In this document: one piece after another, positions 43,295 through 52,364 of the stretch
How positions within the stretch are numbered: position 1 is the first letter of the stretch
Layout: each line of letters opens with the position of its first letter
Source of the DNA: Chloroflexota bacterium
GTDB lineage: Bacteria > Chloroflexota > Ktedonobacteria > Ktedonobacterales > Ktedonobacteraceae
Assembly: GCA_902812455.1 (NCBI GenBank)
Contig: CADDZH010000001.1
Span: 66,032-130,031, forward strand
DNA: 64,000 bases
Direction of reading: 5' to 3'
The notes under the pieces: model-generated
Told to the model about the DNA's origin: nothing
Database searches by the model: none
What the model saw: the letters and a program-made list of their open reading frames with translations, nothing else
Made by a program: the position numbers and the translations under genes

Positions 43295-43416
43295 CTTTGC
43301 TGGCGAATGCGAGGCGAAACGGGCGGGAAACCAGGACAGGGACAAGCCCTGTCCCTACCCTGGACGGCGGGTGCCATGTCAGGCCATTCCATTCAAGGTG
43401 TCATTCGCCAGCAAAG
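43295..43416. mobile_element. 122-bp MITE-like element with perfect 15-bp inverted ends
   Basis: CTTTGCTGGCGAATG (43295-43309) is the exact inverse of CATTCGCCAGCAAAG (43402-43416). Inside is GACAGGGACAAGCCCTGTCC. A related end, ACATTCGCCAACAAAG, occurs at 51511-51526 after a GGGACAGGGCTTGTCCC core at 51460-51476. It has no open frame. Confidence 0.75.
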
Positions 43417-43435
43417 TTAACATTTTTGACGCCCA

Positions 43436-44710
43436 TTATTGTAGCACAGGTTGCTCCATGACTCTAGCAGATTGTGCCTGCCCAAGGGCTTTTGAGAGCG
43501 CGCTGAGATATTCCCGCACCATGATGGGCAAAAGGTAATTCTTCCTGACGCGCAGGTGTGCCTGCTTACCGAGTTTACGCCAGAGCGCGCGATCCTGAAT
43601 GAGCTGGAGTGTATACTCCGCGCACTCTTCTGTGCTATCAGTGAGATAGCCGTTTTGTCCATGGATGATCTGCGCGCGCAAGCCTGTGACAGGCGTCCCG
43701 ATGACAGGCTGGTATTTCCACATGGCTTCCGTCGCGGTCAGGCCAAAACCTTCGCGGGTTGAGCGCTGCAGGATGACGCTCGAATAGCGTTGAAACGCAT
43801 TGACTGTCAGGTGTTTTATCACGGCTGGGTCCCACAGCAGGTGAATATCCGGGTCTTTGCCGGCATCCTCCTCTACGTTCTTCAGTATCTCCGCTGCTTC
43901 GATATCATCAGCGGCTTCCAAAGCCCCCACCAGCGCTACCTGAACAGAAGGCAGCTCCCGCTTCACTATGCGATAGACATCGATCACCTGCCAGGGGTTT
44001 TTCCAACTACTGAAGCGGGAAACCTGCGTGATGAGGGGGCGTGTTGTGTCTATACCACAACGAGCCATCAACTCCAATCCCTTCCTGGGCGTGATAAATC
44101 TATTTTTCTCGGTGAAGGGATCGAGCGTCGGTGTGAGTACGGCAGTTTTTTCTGGAGGCAGATCCTTGAAGATAGACATAGGGGTGTTAAACACACAAAT
44201 GCGGTAGGCGTCAAGGAATTGCTCAATATAGGCTTTTCCATGCGGGTCTGGGTTTGCCGTGTCTACGTGGGACATCCAGAGGGCAGGACGCATCCAGGGG
44301 AATAGTGTTGCCAGGGGAGCGAGCTGGAAATCATGGATAAAGTAGATATCAGCCTTATTTTCTTCTGGCCGGCCCAGTACGGGCGTGTCGCGTAATTTCT
44401 CAAGCAACATGCGCTGATCTTCTTCAGGAACAATCCCATGTTCAATGCCCTGCAGGAGATCAACGATATAAGCAGTAAAGCGGTTAGAGGCCTCGTCCAA
44501 CGAGATCACTTTCCAGGTATGCTCAATGCCAAGCTCGTTCATAAGAGGGATGAGTACATGAAGAAGCTCCGCTACTCCTCCACCTTGAGCCGTTGTATTG
44601 ATGTGAAGGACATGCAGCCCTGCCAACTGCTCTGCGGAGCGATAAATTTGTTCAAGCAAATCCTCTCCAACAAACCGCCTATAGCGGTCTAGCTGGGGTG
44701 ATCTTTTCAT
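43436..44710 (-). CDS. TreT-like glycosyltransferase (trehalose synthase), GT4
   Basis: 424 residues. N-terminal LHINTTAQGGGVAELLHVLIP and WKVISLDEAS, central IDTTRPLITQVSRFSSWKNP and C-terminal STREGFGLTATEAMWKYQPV match trehalose glycosyltransferring synthases (TreT), which make trehalose from NDP-glucose and glucose. Other GT4 enzymes are possible. ATG at 44710 with GAGAGGA nine bases upstream; the longer frame upstream overlaps the region of the divergent RRM gene's promoter and is unlikely. Trehalose production would fit desiccation or osmotic stress in a soil or compost organism. Confidence 0.85.
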   Translation of the reverse strand: MKRSPQLDRYRRFVGEDLLEQIYRSAEQLAGLHVLHINTTAQGGGVAELLHVLIPLMNELGIEHTWKVISLDEASNRFTAYIVDLLQGIEHGIVPEEDQRMLLEKLRDTPVLGRPEENKADIYFIHDFQLAPLATLFPWMRPALWMSHVDTANPDPHGKAYIEQFLDAYRICVFNTPMSIFKDLPPEKTAVLTPTLDPFTEKNRFITPRKGLELMARCGIDTTRPLITQVSRFSSWKNPWQVIDVYRIVKRELPSVQVALVGALEAADDIEAAEILKNVEEDAGKDPDIHLLWDPAVIKHLTVNAFQRYSSVILQRSTREGFGLTATEAMWKYQPVIGTPVTGLRAQIIHGQNGYLTDSTEECAEYTLQLIQDRALWRKLGKQAHLRVRKNYLLPIMVREYLSALSKALGQAQSARVMEQPVLQ

Positions 44711-44788
44711 AAGCTGTTCCTCTCTTATGTGCTCATTGCCCTTGCCGGGGGGTAGCACTTTTTTTACCAGATAAACTGGCTACTGGGA

Positions 44789-44816
44789 TAGACTATATTC
44801 CTTAGTGTGTTATAAT
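44789..44816 (+). promoter_or_regulatory. Promoter of the RRM gene
   Basis: TAGACT (44789-44794) and a consensus TATAAT (44811-44816), spacer 16 bases. The leader before the ATG at 44908 would be about 85 bases, as is common for cold-responsive RNA-binding protein genes. Confidence 0.5.
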
Positions 44817-44907
44817 ATACACGTCGCATCCAATAGCATTGTGTCGCTCCTGTGAGAAGTGGTTTCTACGAGCGTCAATCTAGAGATGCCGGCACAGGAG
44901 GATACAA

Positions 44908-45219
44908 ATGAGACTTTATGTAGGGGGACTTCCCTACCGCACAACCGAGCAGGATCTGCTTGAACTTTTTGAACGGGTTGGCCCCGTTTCCTCTGTAACA
45001 GTCATCACCGATCGCGATACGGGCAGAAGCAAGGGCTTCGGCTTCGTGGACATGAGCGATGAGGCGGCCCAGACAGCCATTGACCAGTTGAATGGCAGCA
45101 CACTAGGCGATCGAACCATCACGGTTAGCCCGGCGCGCGAGCGTCAATCTTCAGGCGGCAGAGGGTATCAAGACAGAGACAGGCGTTCAAACAGGGGCTA
45201 CCGGAACCCGCGCTATTAA
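44908..45219 (+). CDS. RRM-type RNA-binding protein
   Basis: 103 residues. One RNA-recognition motif: RNP2 is LYVGGLPY (residues 3-10) and RNP1 is KGFGFVDM (about 43-50); the Arg/Gly-rich tail (SSGGRGYQDRDRRSNRGYRN) resembles cyanobacterial Rbp proteins, which bind RNA and are often cold-induced. CAGGAGG lies eight bases upstream of the ATG. Its last four bases overlap the convergent lipoprotein gene. Confidence 0.93.
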   Translation: MRLYVGGLPYRTTEQDLLELFERVGPVSSVTVITDRDTGRSKGFGFVDMSDEAAQTAIDQLNGSTLGDRTITVSPARERQSSGGRGYQDRDRRSNRGYRNPRY

Positions 45220-46463
45220 GTGATATAGCCCATTCCCTGCCTTGAAGTGGTGGAGATCGGAACCCCGTTCTGCCAGTCGATTTCGAGCATCTTGCGCGTG
45301 TTGTAGAGAGGGTCAAGATTGGCCACCACCTGGCGGGAGGCCGAGTCGATCACATCCCCTTCATCGCCTACATAGACAAAGCGTCCATCTCGACTATGCT
45401 GGAGCCAGCCATCGGCCAGGCAATCATAGGCGCATGGGCTTTCATTGTGCTGCATTGAGCGGGTCAGCTTGATATCGGCAACCTGCCTGGGAGGGGAAGC
45501 AGGCACGTGGGAGACATCAAACACGTGCACATAACTATTAGCCCAGTCGAGGACGTAAAGCTCCTTCTCATCAGGAGAAAGGGAGATACCATGGCTGGGA
45601 TCCGAAGGCCCGCTCCCATCCCAGGTGAATCCTTGAATATGGACAGTGTAGAGGATTTGCCCGGTCTGGATGTCCCCAACTTGAAAGCCCAGCAGGCCGG
45701 TCGTACTGATGTAGGCAAGGGTTTCCCGGCCATTAATGGTAAAGGGCCTGACCCCATCGCCCTGCAGGGGGCCAATTCTCTGGATGACCTGGTTGGTTGT
45801 TGTATCAACAACGGTGAGATAGGGAGAAAAGCGGCTCCCCAGATAGACGTGCTTGCCATTCAGGCTGACCACTGTATTGTGAGGCCCCTTGCCGCCATTG
45901 ATAACCCCGGTTTCATTGCCGGTGAGCGCGTCAACGATATACCAGTTGCCATCGCCAGATAACTCGCCATCGGGCATGTAAATGGTCTTGCCGTCTGGAG
46001 TGATGGCCATGCTATCGATGCCATGCGCGTAGGTCTTTTGCCAGACGATGTGCTGGGCCACCAGATCATATTCGAGCAGCGAGCCTCCCGCGCCACTATC
46101 ACTGCCATAGCTCACATAGAGCATATGGGTAACCGGACTTGCCACAACGCCTCTCACGCCTGCGGTCGTTGGCAAAGCAATGCTCTCAACCAGCGCCTGC
46201 CCGTGATCCATGTCATAGACATACATGGCTCCATCTGGGAAGACGTATTCGTAATGGTGGATCGTGCCGCGCCCGCCTGAAGGTGAGGCTGGCAGTTGTG
46301 TGGCAAAGGGGCTGCTCTGACCTGCAGGCTGGTTTGCTGCACCTCCGCACGAAGCAAGTAACCAGAGGAGCAGCAGGAGCAGGAACAAACTGCCTCTCAA
46401 GCGGTTATGAATGCTTCTTGAGGCGGAGCGATTCCGTTGCCAATAAGGTTGTCGCCGGTCCAT
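45216..46463 (-). CDS. YncE-like beta-propeller lipoprotein
   Basis: 415 residues. A lipoprotein signal (LFLLLLLLWLLASCGG, lipobox cysteine near residue 45) follows a basic N-terminus. The rest is repeated beta-propeller blades of the YncE/PQQ-dependent type: MLYVSYGSDSG, KTIYMPDGELSGDGNWYIVD, KHVYLGSRFSPYLTVVD, KELYVLDWANSYVHVFDVS, RFVYVGDEGDVIDSASRQV. Probably an extracellular binding or scaffold protein. The ATG at 46463 has GTGAGG about six bases upstream; the frame is open further upstream, but the lipoprotein signal fits this start. Confidence 0.88.
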   Translation of the reverse strand: MDRRQPYWQRNRSASRSIHNRLRGSLFLLLLLLWLLASCGGAANQPAGQSSPFATQLPASPSGGRGTIHHYEYVFPDGAMYVYDMDHGQALVESIALPTTAGVRGVVASPVTHMLYVSYGSDSGAGGSLLEYDLVAQHIVWQKTYAHGIDSMAITPDGKTIYMPDGELSGDGNWYIVDALTGNETGVINGGKGPHNTVVSLNGKHVYLGSRFSPYLTVVDTTTNQVIQRIGPLQGDGVRPFTINGRETLAYISTTGLLGFQVGDIQTGQILYTVHIQGFTWDGSGPSDPSHGISLSPDEKELYVLDWANSYVHVFDVSHVPASPPRQVADIKLTRSMQHNESPCAYDCLADGWLQHSRDGRFVYVGDEGDVIDSASRQVVANLDPLYNTRKMLEIDWQNGVPISTTSRQGMGYIT

Positions 46464-46581
46464 ACGAACCTCACTTTCCAGGTAGAACGGGGGCGATTGC
46501 AAGGGTCGCCTCCATAGATGAAAGCCTGGCCCCCACAAGGGAGGCCACTACATCTTACCAATCAATTGAACTTTGTCAATG

Positions 46582-46725
46582 TTCATTGACTGAGATCCAC
46601 TCATAATTCAGAGGTGCAGGGGACTCTGTCCCCTGCCGGGGTGCGGGGTGTCCCCGCGCTCACCCTCTCCCCACAGCGGGACGCAGGCCCGCCAAAATAA
46701 TTAAGAGTGAATGTCAGTCATTGAT
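46582..46725. mobile_element. 144-bp MITE-like element with imperfect 27-bp inverted ends
   Basis: The 27-base ends 46582-46608 and 46699-46725 are inverse at 22 of 27 positions (TCATTGACTGAGATCCACTC against its inverse). The interior holds two perfect GC hairpins: GCAGGGGAC/GTCCCCTGC (46616-46636) and GCGGGG/CCCCGC (46643-46657). No open frame. Confidence 0.65.
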
Positions 46726-46809
46726 GGAGGGATATCTTCTTTTTGAGGGGGATGAACGTGCTATTAGCAGGTATCAGGAAGGTTCGTTCGATGAAAAAGA
46801 TGGAGAATT

Positions 46810-47934
46810 ATGAAGATAGCTCAGATAGCTCCCCCCTGGATTACTATTCCGCCGAAAAACTATGGCGGGACGGAGAGCGTCGTCTCTAATCTGGTTGAGG
46901 CCCAGGTCGCCCAGGGTCATGAGGTGACTTTGTTTGCGCCGCGTGATGCCAAAACATCGGCAAAGCTCGTATCGTTTCTTCCAAAGCCCTTGCTTGAGGA
47001 AGGAGTTCCCTGGCACATGCATCTCAAAGCCTTTTATCATTTGCAAAAGGCTTTAGAGCAGGTGAGGGAGCAGGATTTCGATATTGTACATACCCACCTT
47101 TCCACCGGCTCAGACATGTACATTTTCCCGCTGACCGCGACTCTTGCCACACCTCATGTCACAACCCTGCACAGCACTTTCCCGTTTGATCGTGGCCCAG
47201 GTGGCTGGGTGGGTGATGCTGACAACTATTACATGGATTGGGCGCCTTCTGTGCCGGTGGTTGCTATCAGTGAAAGCGCTCGTGCGCAGGTGAAGCTCCC
47301 CCTGCATTTTGTGGGCGTGGTGCATCATGGTATAGACATGAACCAGTATCGCCCCCCTCGAGGCAAGAAGAGAGAGAATTTCCTGGTGTGGCTAGGGCGT
47401 TTCTTTCCTGAGAAAGGCCCTCATGTGGCGATTGAGGTAGCAAAGCAAGTACAGCGCCCACTTGTGCTGGCCGGCACAATTGACCGGCATATGAAAGCCT
47501 CGGTCTCCTACTTTCACGAGCAGATCGAACCGGAGATCGATAATGAGCAGATCAGGTACATCGGGCCTGTGAATATGAAGCAGAAAGTGAGTTTGCTCAG
47601 TCGCGCGCACGGGTTTCTCAATCCCATCCAATGGGAAGAGCCTTTTGGCATGGTCATGATCGAAGCCATGGCCCTGGGCTGCCCGGTCATATCTTTTGAT
47701 CGAGGGTCTGCACCGGAGATCGTGGTGCATGGGGAGACAGGATTCCTGGTTCACAATGCTGCTGAAATGGCCCAATACGTTCCCCGCATCGATCAGATCG
47801 ACCGGGAGGCGCTGCGAAGGTATGTTGAGGAGCATTTCTCTGCGCAGGTGATGGCCGAGAACTACGTGAAGATCTACGAGCAGGTGATCAGGGCAAACCA
47901 GGAGCGCATGGTGGGAGGGAAAACCAGGCGTTGA
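46810..47934 (+). CDS. GT4 glycosyltransferase
   Basis: 374 residues. The N-terminus MKIAQIAPPWITIPPKNYGGTE followed by VVSNLVEAQVAQGHEVTLFA, the donor segment FLVWLGRFFPEKGPHVAIEV and the EX7E-type WEEPFGMVMIEAMALGCPVI near residue 277 mark a GT4 (GT-B fold) transferase. Acceptor unknown; similar enzymes make mannosylated or glucosylated lipids and polysaccharides. GGAG lies five bases before the ATG. The preceding stretch to 46539 holds the MITE-like element. Confidence 0.92.
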   Translation: MKIAQIAPPWITIPPKNYGGTESVVSNLVEAQVAQGHEVTLFAPRDAKTSAKLVSFLPKPLLEEGVPWHMHLKAFYHLQKALEQVREQDFDIVHTHLSTGSDMYIFPLTATLATPHVTTLHSTFPFDRGPGGWVGDADNYYMDWAPSVPVVAISESARAQVKLPLHFVGVVHHGIDMNQYRPPRGKKRENFLVWLGRFFPEKGPHVAIEVAKQVQRPLVLAGTIDRHMKASVSYFHEQIEPEIDNEQIRYIGPVNMKQKVSLLSRAHGFLNPIQWEEPFGMVMIEAMALGCPVISFDRGSAPEIVVHGETGFLVHNAAEMAQYVPRIDQIDREALRRYVEEHFSAQVMAENYVKIYEQVIRANQERMVGGKTRR

Positions 47935-47980
47935 CGCTAAATGCCTTCACCCGGCAATGAACATATCACTGCTCCGCCTA

Positions 47981-48009
47981 TTGTCATAGCCCCATTCATA
48001 CGCTACACT
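47981..48009 (+). promoter_or_regulatory. Promoter of the restriction-methylation gene, duplicated at 52336
   Basis: TTGTCA (47981-47986) and TACACT (48004-48009), spacer 17. The 28 bases 47996-48023, starting TCATACGCTACACTAGGGAA, are identical to 52351-52378, and similarity extends left to 47977. The RBS of the gene is about 220 bases downstream, after an R4 repeat. Confidence 0.65.
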
Positions 48010-48089
48010 AGGGAAAACTCAAAGATAATATTGCTAAGACAAGGTTCAAAAATGGACGAAAGCCCTTGACAGTGTGAACAGTCGCATCC

Positions 48090-48160
48090 TGTTATCCTGA
48101 GCGAAGCGAAGGATCTCGCTTGATGTGCATCGGATGTTTCGCTTCGCTCAACATGACATT
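48090..48160. repeat. R4 inverted repeat
   Basis: TCCTGAGCGAAGCGAAGGATC at one end and GTTTCGCTTCGCTCAACATGACA at the other, in the leader of the next gene. The rest of 47935-48241 holds only the promoter above. Confidence 0.85.
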
Positions 48161-48241
48161 ACCGGACTTTGCTGGTAACTGAGGAATTGTCACGTTCATT
48201 TGAACCTTGTCCAGAGACCTAGATGGCGAGGGAAAAGCTGT

Positions 48242-51200
48242 ATGAGCGAGGCGACACTGGCGGCGGGAGCCCTTTTACGCGCCTATCTGAAAGATATTGA
48301 AAAAACTTATCGGCAGGGGAATGCCACAGAGCATACGTATCGCTCGCATTTGAAGGGGCTTATAGAGGCGCTTGCGCCGGGCGTTACGGCGACCAACGAA
48401 CCCAGGCGGGTCACGTGCGGCGCTCCCGATTTCATTGTTACGAAGGGACAGGCGCCACTTGGCTATATCGAGACGAAGGATGTGGGCGTCTCGCTTGAGC
48501 AGGTGGAGCGCAGCGAGCAATTGAAGCGCTACCTGGGCAGCCTGGCCAATCTTATTTTGACCGATTATGTCGAGTTTCGCTGGTATGTTGGCGGGCAGCA
48601 CAGGATGACGGCTCGCCTTGCCAGCGTAGGGAAAAAGGGCGCGTGGCAGGCGGACGCTGAGGGGATAGAGCAGGTGAGCAAGCTCTTACAGGGCTTTCTG
48701 GTCACGCAGGCTCCTACCGTCAGCAATCCGAAAGAGCTGGCGACGCGCATGGCCGCTATCGCGCAGTTGATCCGCAACGCCATCAGCCAGGCCTTCAAGA
48801 GCGAAGAGGGCGGAGGCTCGCTGCATACTCAATTAAAGGGCTTCCAGCGCGTGCTGCTACCGGACCTGGATGCCGAGCAGTTCGCCGATATGTACGCGCA
48901 GACGATCTGCTATGGCCTCTTCGCCGCTCGCTGTAATGTCAGGCCGGGCACGACCTTCACGCGAGAGCACGCCGCCTTCGACATTCCCAAAACCAACCCT
49001 TTCCTGCGCAAGATGTTCAGCGAGATCGCGGGACCAGACCTGGACGAGCGCATCGTGTGGGCCGTCGATGACTTGGCGGAGGTGCTGAACCGCGCCGATA
49101 TGGAGGCCATCCTGCGCGATTTTGGGCGGCGCACGCGGCAGGAAGACCCCATCGTCCACTTCTACGAGACGTTCCTGGCGGCATACGATCCCAAAATGCG
49201 CGAGGCACGCGGCGTCTACTACACGCCCGAACCGGTGGTCTCCTACATTGTGCGCAGCGTCGATCATCTGCTCAAAAGCGACTTCGGGCTGCCCGATGGC
49301 CTTGCCGATGCTACCAGGATCAGGATTGCGGTTGCCGGCAGAGGCGAGGATGGCGCGCAGAAGCAGGAGCGAGAGACGCACAAGGTGCAGATACTCGACC
49401 CGGCGACGGGCACGGGAACGTTCCTGCACAGCGTGATCGACCTGATCTATGAGACGTTCAGAGGCAACAAGGGCATGTGGTCCGGCTATGTCTCCGAGCA
49501 TCTATTGCCGCGCCTGTTCGGCTTCGAGCTGCTGATGGCTCCTTATGCTGTGGCGCACATGAAGCTGGGCCTGCAACTGGCCGAGACGGGCTACGACTTC
49601 AGGAGCAGCGAGCGCCTGGGCGTCTACCTGACGAATACGCTGGAAGAGGGCTTCGAGGGCAGCCAGCTCCCCTTTGCCGAATGGATCGTCGAAGAGGCGA
49701 CAGCAGCAGGCAACGTGAAATACGACGCGCCGGTAATGGTAATCATCGGCAATCCGCCGTATTCAAACTTCGGCATGATGAATAAAGGCCATTGGATTCT
49801 TGAGCTACTCAAGGACTATAAAAGAGACCTGAAGGAAAAGAAGCTGAACCTAGATGATGATTTCATTAAGTTCATACGTTTTGCGCAATGGCGTATTGAG
49901 CGAACAGGTTATGGCATTCTGGGCTTTATAACCAACAACACCTATATTGATGGAATCACCCATCGCCGTATGCGCCAATCGCTTATGGAAACTTTCAGCG
50001 ACATTTATATTCTCAATTTACATGGAAGTAGTAAGAAACGAGAACAATCACCTTATGGTGGTAAAGATGAGAATGTTTTCGATATTCGCCAGGGAGTTGC
50101 TATTAGTATTTTCGTGAAGAATCCGCAGGGAAAGCCTACAACAATGATTCATTATGCAGATTTGTGGGGATCACGAGAGGGAAAATACACTTATTTAATA
50201 TCTGAAACTGTTAGGACAACTCATTGGAAGGAATTAGATCCAGATTCTCCTCATTATTTTTTCATCCCAAAAGAATTTGCTGGATTGGAGGATTATCAAA
50301 GTTTGCCTTCCATCAGAGAAATGTATCCTTTGCATAGTGCCGGAATACAAACAAAACGTGATGGATTAGTTTATCAATTTACCAAAGCAGAACTATATGC
50401 TGTATTAGAAGATATGCGGCATCTGGATATAGCTACGCTTGTTGAAAGATATGGACTTCCTCCAGATGGCCGAGACTGGACAATTAGTTCTGCTAAAGCT
50501 GATGTAGCCAATCGAAATGGTTCAGTAGCAGAAGTAGCTTATCATCCTTTTGATCATCGGTGGACTTATTATACCGGCAAAACCAAAGGGTTTATGGCCT
50601 ACCCTCGTTATCCTCTCATGGCTCATGCACTAAAGAACAATCTTTTGTTTCTCACCATTAGGAATTCTAGGCGTGGAAACATTGATAACTTCTTTGTCGC
50701 GAATACCATCGTTGACAAAGATGCAGTTTCATCGTTTGATAATGTCACCTTTTTCCCTCTCTACCTCTATCCTGATCCCCAAAATAAAGAGCTATTCAGC
50801 ACGGATACTGGCGAACCCTCAACTGCCCCGGGCGGGAGGCGACCCAATCTCTCGGCGGCGTTTATTGATGATTTTGCAAGCAGGCTGGGGATGCGCTTTG
50901 TGGAGGATGGCAAGGGGGATTTGCGGGAGACGTTCGGGCCGGAGGATGTATTTGATTACATGTATGCCGTTTTTCATTCGCCGGCGTACCGGATGCGCTA
51001 CGCGGAGTTTCTCAAGATCGATTTCCCGCGCCTGCCGCTGACCTCAAATGCTGACCTTTTCAGAGAGTTGTGCAGGCTGGGAGAGCGGCTGGTGGCGCTG
51101 CATGTGATGGAGCAGTTTGGCAGCGCGCTGCCGAGGTATCCGGTCGAAGGGAATAACGTGGTGGAGAAGGTGGAATACCTGGTGACAAAGGATGAGCCGG

Positions 51201-51445
51201 AGCAGGGACGCGTGTACATCAACAAGGCGCAGTATTTCGAGGGTGTGCCGCCGGAGGTATGGGAGTTTCACGTCGGCGGCTACCAGGTATGCCAGAAGTG
51301 GCTGAAGGATCGCAAGGGGCGTGCGCTCTCCTACGAGGATATCCGGCATTACCAGCGCATTGTGGCGGCGCTAGCCGAGACGATCGGCTTGATGGAGCGG
51401 ATCGATTCGGTGATCGAGGAGCACGGGGGCTGGCCGATTGGGTAG
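48242..51445 (+). CDS. Single-polypeptide restriction-methylation enzyme (type IIG / ISP-like)
   Basis: 1067 residues. N-terminal nuclease of PD-(D/E)XK type: D63 in APDFIV, E77 and K79 in GYIETKDV. A helical connector follows, then an N6-adenine methylase with motif I DPATGTGTF (D386) and NPPY (504-507). The C-terminal third is a target-recognition region with YHPFDHRWTYYTGKTKGFMA, like the type ISP specificity domain. The helicase of true type ISP enzymes is missing, so it probably cuts near its site. GAGGG lies ten bases upstream of the ATG. DNA from about 49,790 to 50,830 is clearly AT-richer than the rest of the gene, coinciding with the recognition region. Confidence 0.88.
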   Translation: MSEATLAAGALLRAYLKDIEKTYRQGNATEHTYRSHLKGLIEALAPGVTATNEPRRVTCGAPDFIVTKGQAPLGYIETKDVGVSLEQVERSEQLKRYLGSLANLILTDYVEFRWYVGGQHRMTARLASVGKKGAWQADAEGIEQVSKLLQGFLVTQAPTVSNPKELATRMAAIAQLIRNAISQAFKSEEGGGSLHTQLKGFQRVLLPDLDAEQFADMYAQTICYGLFAARCNVRPGTTFTREHAAFDIPKTNPFLRKMFSEIAGPDLDERIVWAVDDLAEVLNRADMEAILRDFGRRTRQEDPIVHFYETFLAAYDPKMREARGVYYTPEPVVSYIVRSVDHLLKSDFGLPDGLADATRIRIAVAGRGEDGAQKQERETHKVQILDPATGTGTFLHSVIDLIYETFRGNKGMWSGYVSEHLLPRLFGFELLMAPYAVAHMKLGLQLAETGYDFRSSERLGVYLTNTLEEGFEGSQLPFAEWIVEEATAAGNVKYDAPVMVIIGNPPYSNFGMMNKGHWILELLKDYKRDLKEKKLNLDDDFIKFIRFAQWRIERTGYGILGFITNNTYIDGITHRRMRQSLMETFSDIYILNLHGSSKKREQSPYGGKDENVFDIRQGVAISIFVKNPQGKPTTMIHYADLWGSREGKYTYLISETVRTTHWKELDPDSPHYFFIPKEFAGLEDYQSLPSIREMYPLHSAGIQTKRDGLVYQFTKAELYAVLEDMRHLDIATLVERYGLPPDGRDWTISSAKADVANRNGSVAEVAYHPFDHRWTYYTGKTKGFMAYPRYPLMAHALKNNLLFLTIRNSRRGNIDNFFVANTIVDKDAVSSFDNVTFFPLYLYPDPQNKELFSTDTGEPSTAPGGRRPNLSAAFIDDFASRLGMRFVEDGKGDLRETFGPEDVFDYMYAVFHSPAYRMRYAEFLKIDFPRLPLTSNADLFRELCRLGERLVALHVMEQFGSALPRYPVEGNNVVEKVEYLVTKDEPEQGRVYINKAQYFEGVPPEVWEFHVGGYQVCQKWLKDRKGRALSYEDIRHYQRIVAALAETIGLMERIDSVIEEHGGWPIG

Positions 51446-51456
51446 GAGGTATGAGG

Positions 51457-51660
51457 GTAGGGACAGGGCTTGTCCCTATCCTGGCTGCGGTACCGATTCG
51501 CCTCTCAATCACATTCGCCAACAAAGACCCTTATGGTCGCCCGCTTGCTCCCCATCATCGAATCGTTTTCTAGAAACAAACCGTGCGGGAAACGGATCAC
51601 GTATCGTAGGGGCGAGGGCGGATGTGGAGCGGAGTGGTGGGCCTTTATGGTCGCCCGCCT
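51457..51660. repeat. Composite of two dispersed elements
   Basis: A GGGACAGGGCTTGTCCC core (51460-51476) with the end ACATTCGCCAACAAAG (51511-51526) is the 43295 family. Joined to it at 51527 is CCCTTATGGTCGCCCGC, then an R1 half element (51600-51660) like those at 22371 and 61612. It fills the gap before the next gene. Confidence 0.7.
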
Positions 51661-51688
51661 GCTTTCTATTCAGAGGAGGTAATTGTTT

Positions 51689-52264
51689 ATGAGCAGAGTC
51701 GTTGTCTTCACGAATGTGACGCTCGACGGAGTCATGCAGGCACCGGCCCGGCCTGACGAGGACCGCCGCGGCGGCTTCGAGCATGGCGGCTGGGCTGCGC
51801 CCTACAACGCAATGGCGCAGGCCGGAGACAGCATCAATATGGGTGCTCTGCTGCTGGGCCGGCGCACCTACGAAGACTTCTACGCCGTCTGGCCCCAGCG
51901 GAAAGATAGTCCCTACTCGGCGCGGCTTGACAACATACAGAAGTACGTTGTATCAACGACGCTCTCTGAGCCGCTCCCGTGGAGCAACTCCACGCTCTTG
52001 AAGGGAGATGCCGCAGAGGCCGTCGCCAGGCTCAAGGAACAGCCTGGCAACGATCTCGTTGTAATGGGCAGCGGAGAGCTGGTGCAGTCGCTGATGCGGG
52101 CCAACCTCGTCGATGAGTACGTGCTCCTGATCCACCCGCTGGTTCTGGGATCAGGACGCCGCCTTTTCCCAGACGGGGGTGCCTTCGCCGCTCTCCGGCT
52201 GGTCAGCGCCAGGACGACGAACAACGGCGTCGTGATCGCGACTTACCAGCCGGCCTCAACTTAG
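51689..52264 (+). CDS. Dihydrofolate reductase-like (RibD C-terminal) protein
   Basis: 191 residues. VVVFTNVTLDGVMQAPARPD, LLLGRRTYEDFYAVWP and VVMGSGELVQSLMRANLVDE mark the RibD-C/DHFR-like reductase superfamily, presumably NADPH-dependent; the substrate is unknown and there is no rib operon nearby. RBS GAGGAGG (51671-51677) lies 11 bases from this ATG and five from a TTG at 51683 that would add two residues. The gene stands alone. Confidence 0.9.
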   Translation: MSRVVVFTNVTLDGVMQAPARPDEDRRGGFEHGGWAAPYNAMAQAGDSINMGALLLGRRTYEDFYAVWPQRKDSPYSARLDNIQKYVVSTTLSEPLPWSNSTLLKGDAAEAVARLKEQPGNDLVVMGSGELVQSLMRANLVDEYVLLIHPLVLGSGRRLFPDGGAFAALRLVSARTTNNGVVIATYQPAST

Positions 52265-52335
52265 CTTGCGGCATCCCATACACGGGTTCCCCAGTTGGAA
52301 CGAAGTCCTTTGTAGTCGCCTGTATGGAACACCTA

Positions 52336-52364
52336 TTGCCATAGGCCTGCTCATACGCTACACT
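52336..52364 (+). promoter_or_regulatory. Promoter of the AAA ATPase gene, twin of 47981
   Basis: TTGCCA (52336-52341) and TACACT (52359-52364), spacer 17. The surrounding roughly 50 bases (52332-52381) are nearly the same as 47977-48026, with 28 consecutive identities including 14 bases past the -10 box. The gene starts about 110 bases downstream. Confidence 0.65.

Noticed and set aside
46752..46890. A short frame beginning ATG at 46752 with purines upstream.
   Set aside because: It overlaps the well-supported glycosyltransferase gene in another frame and gives an unstructured peptide.
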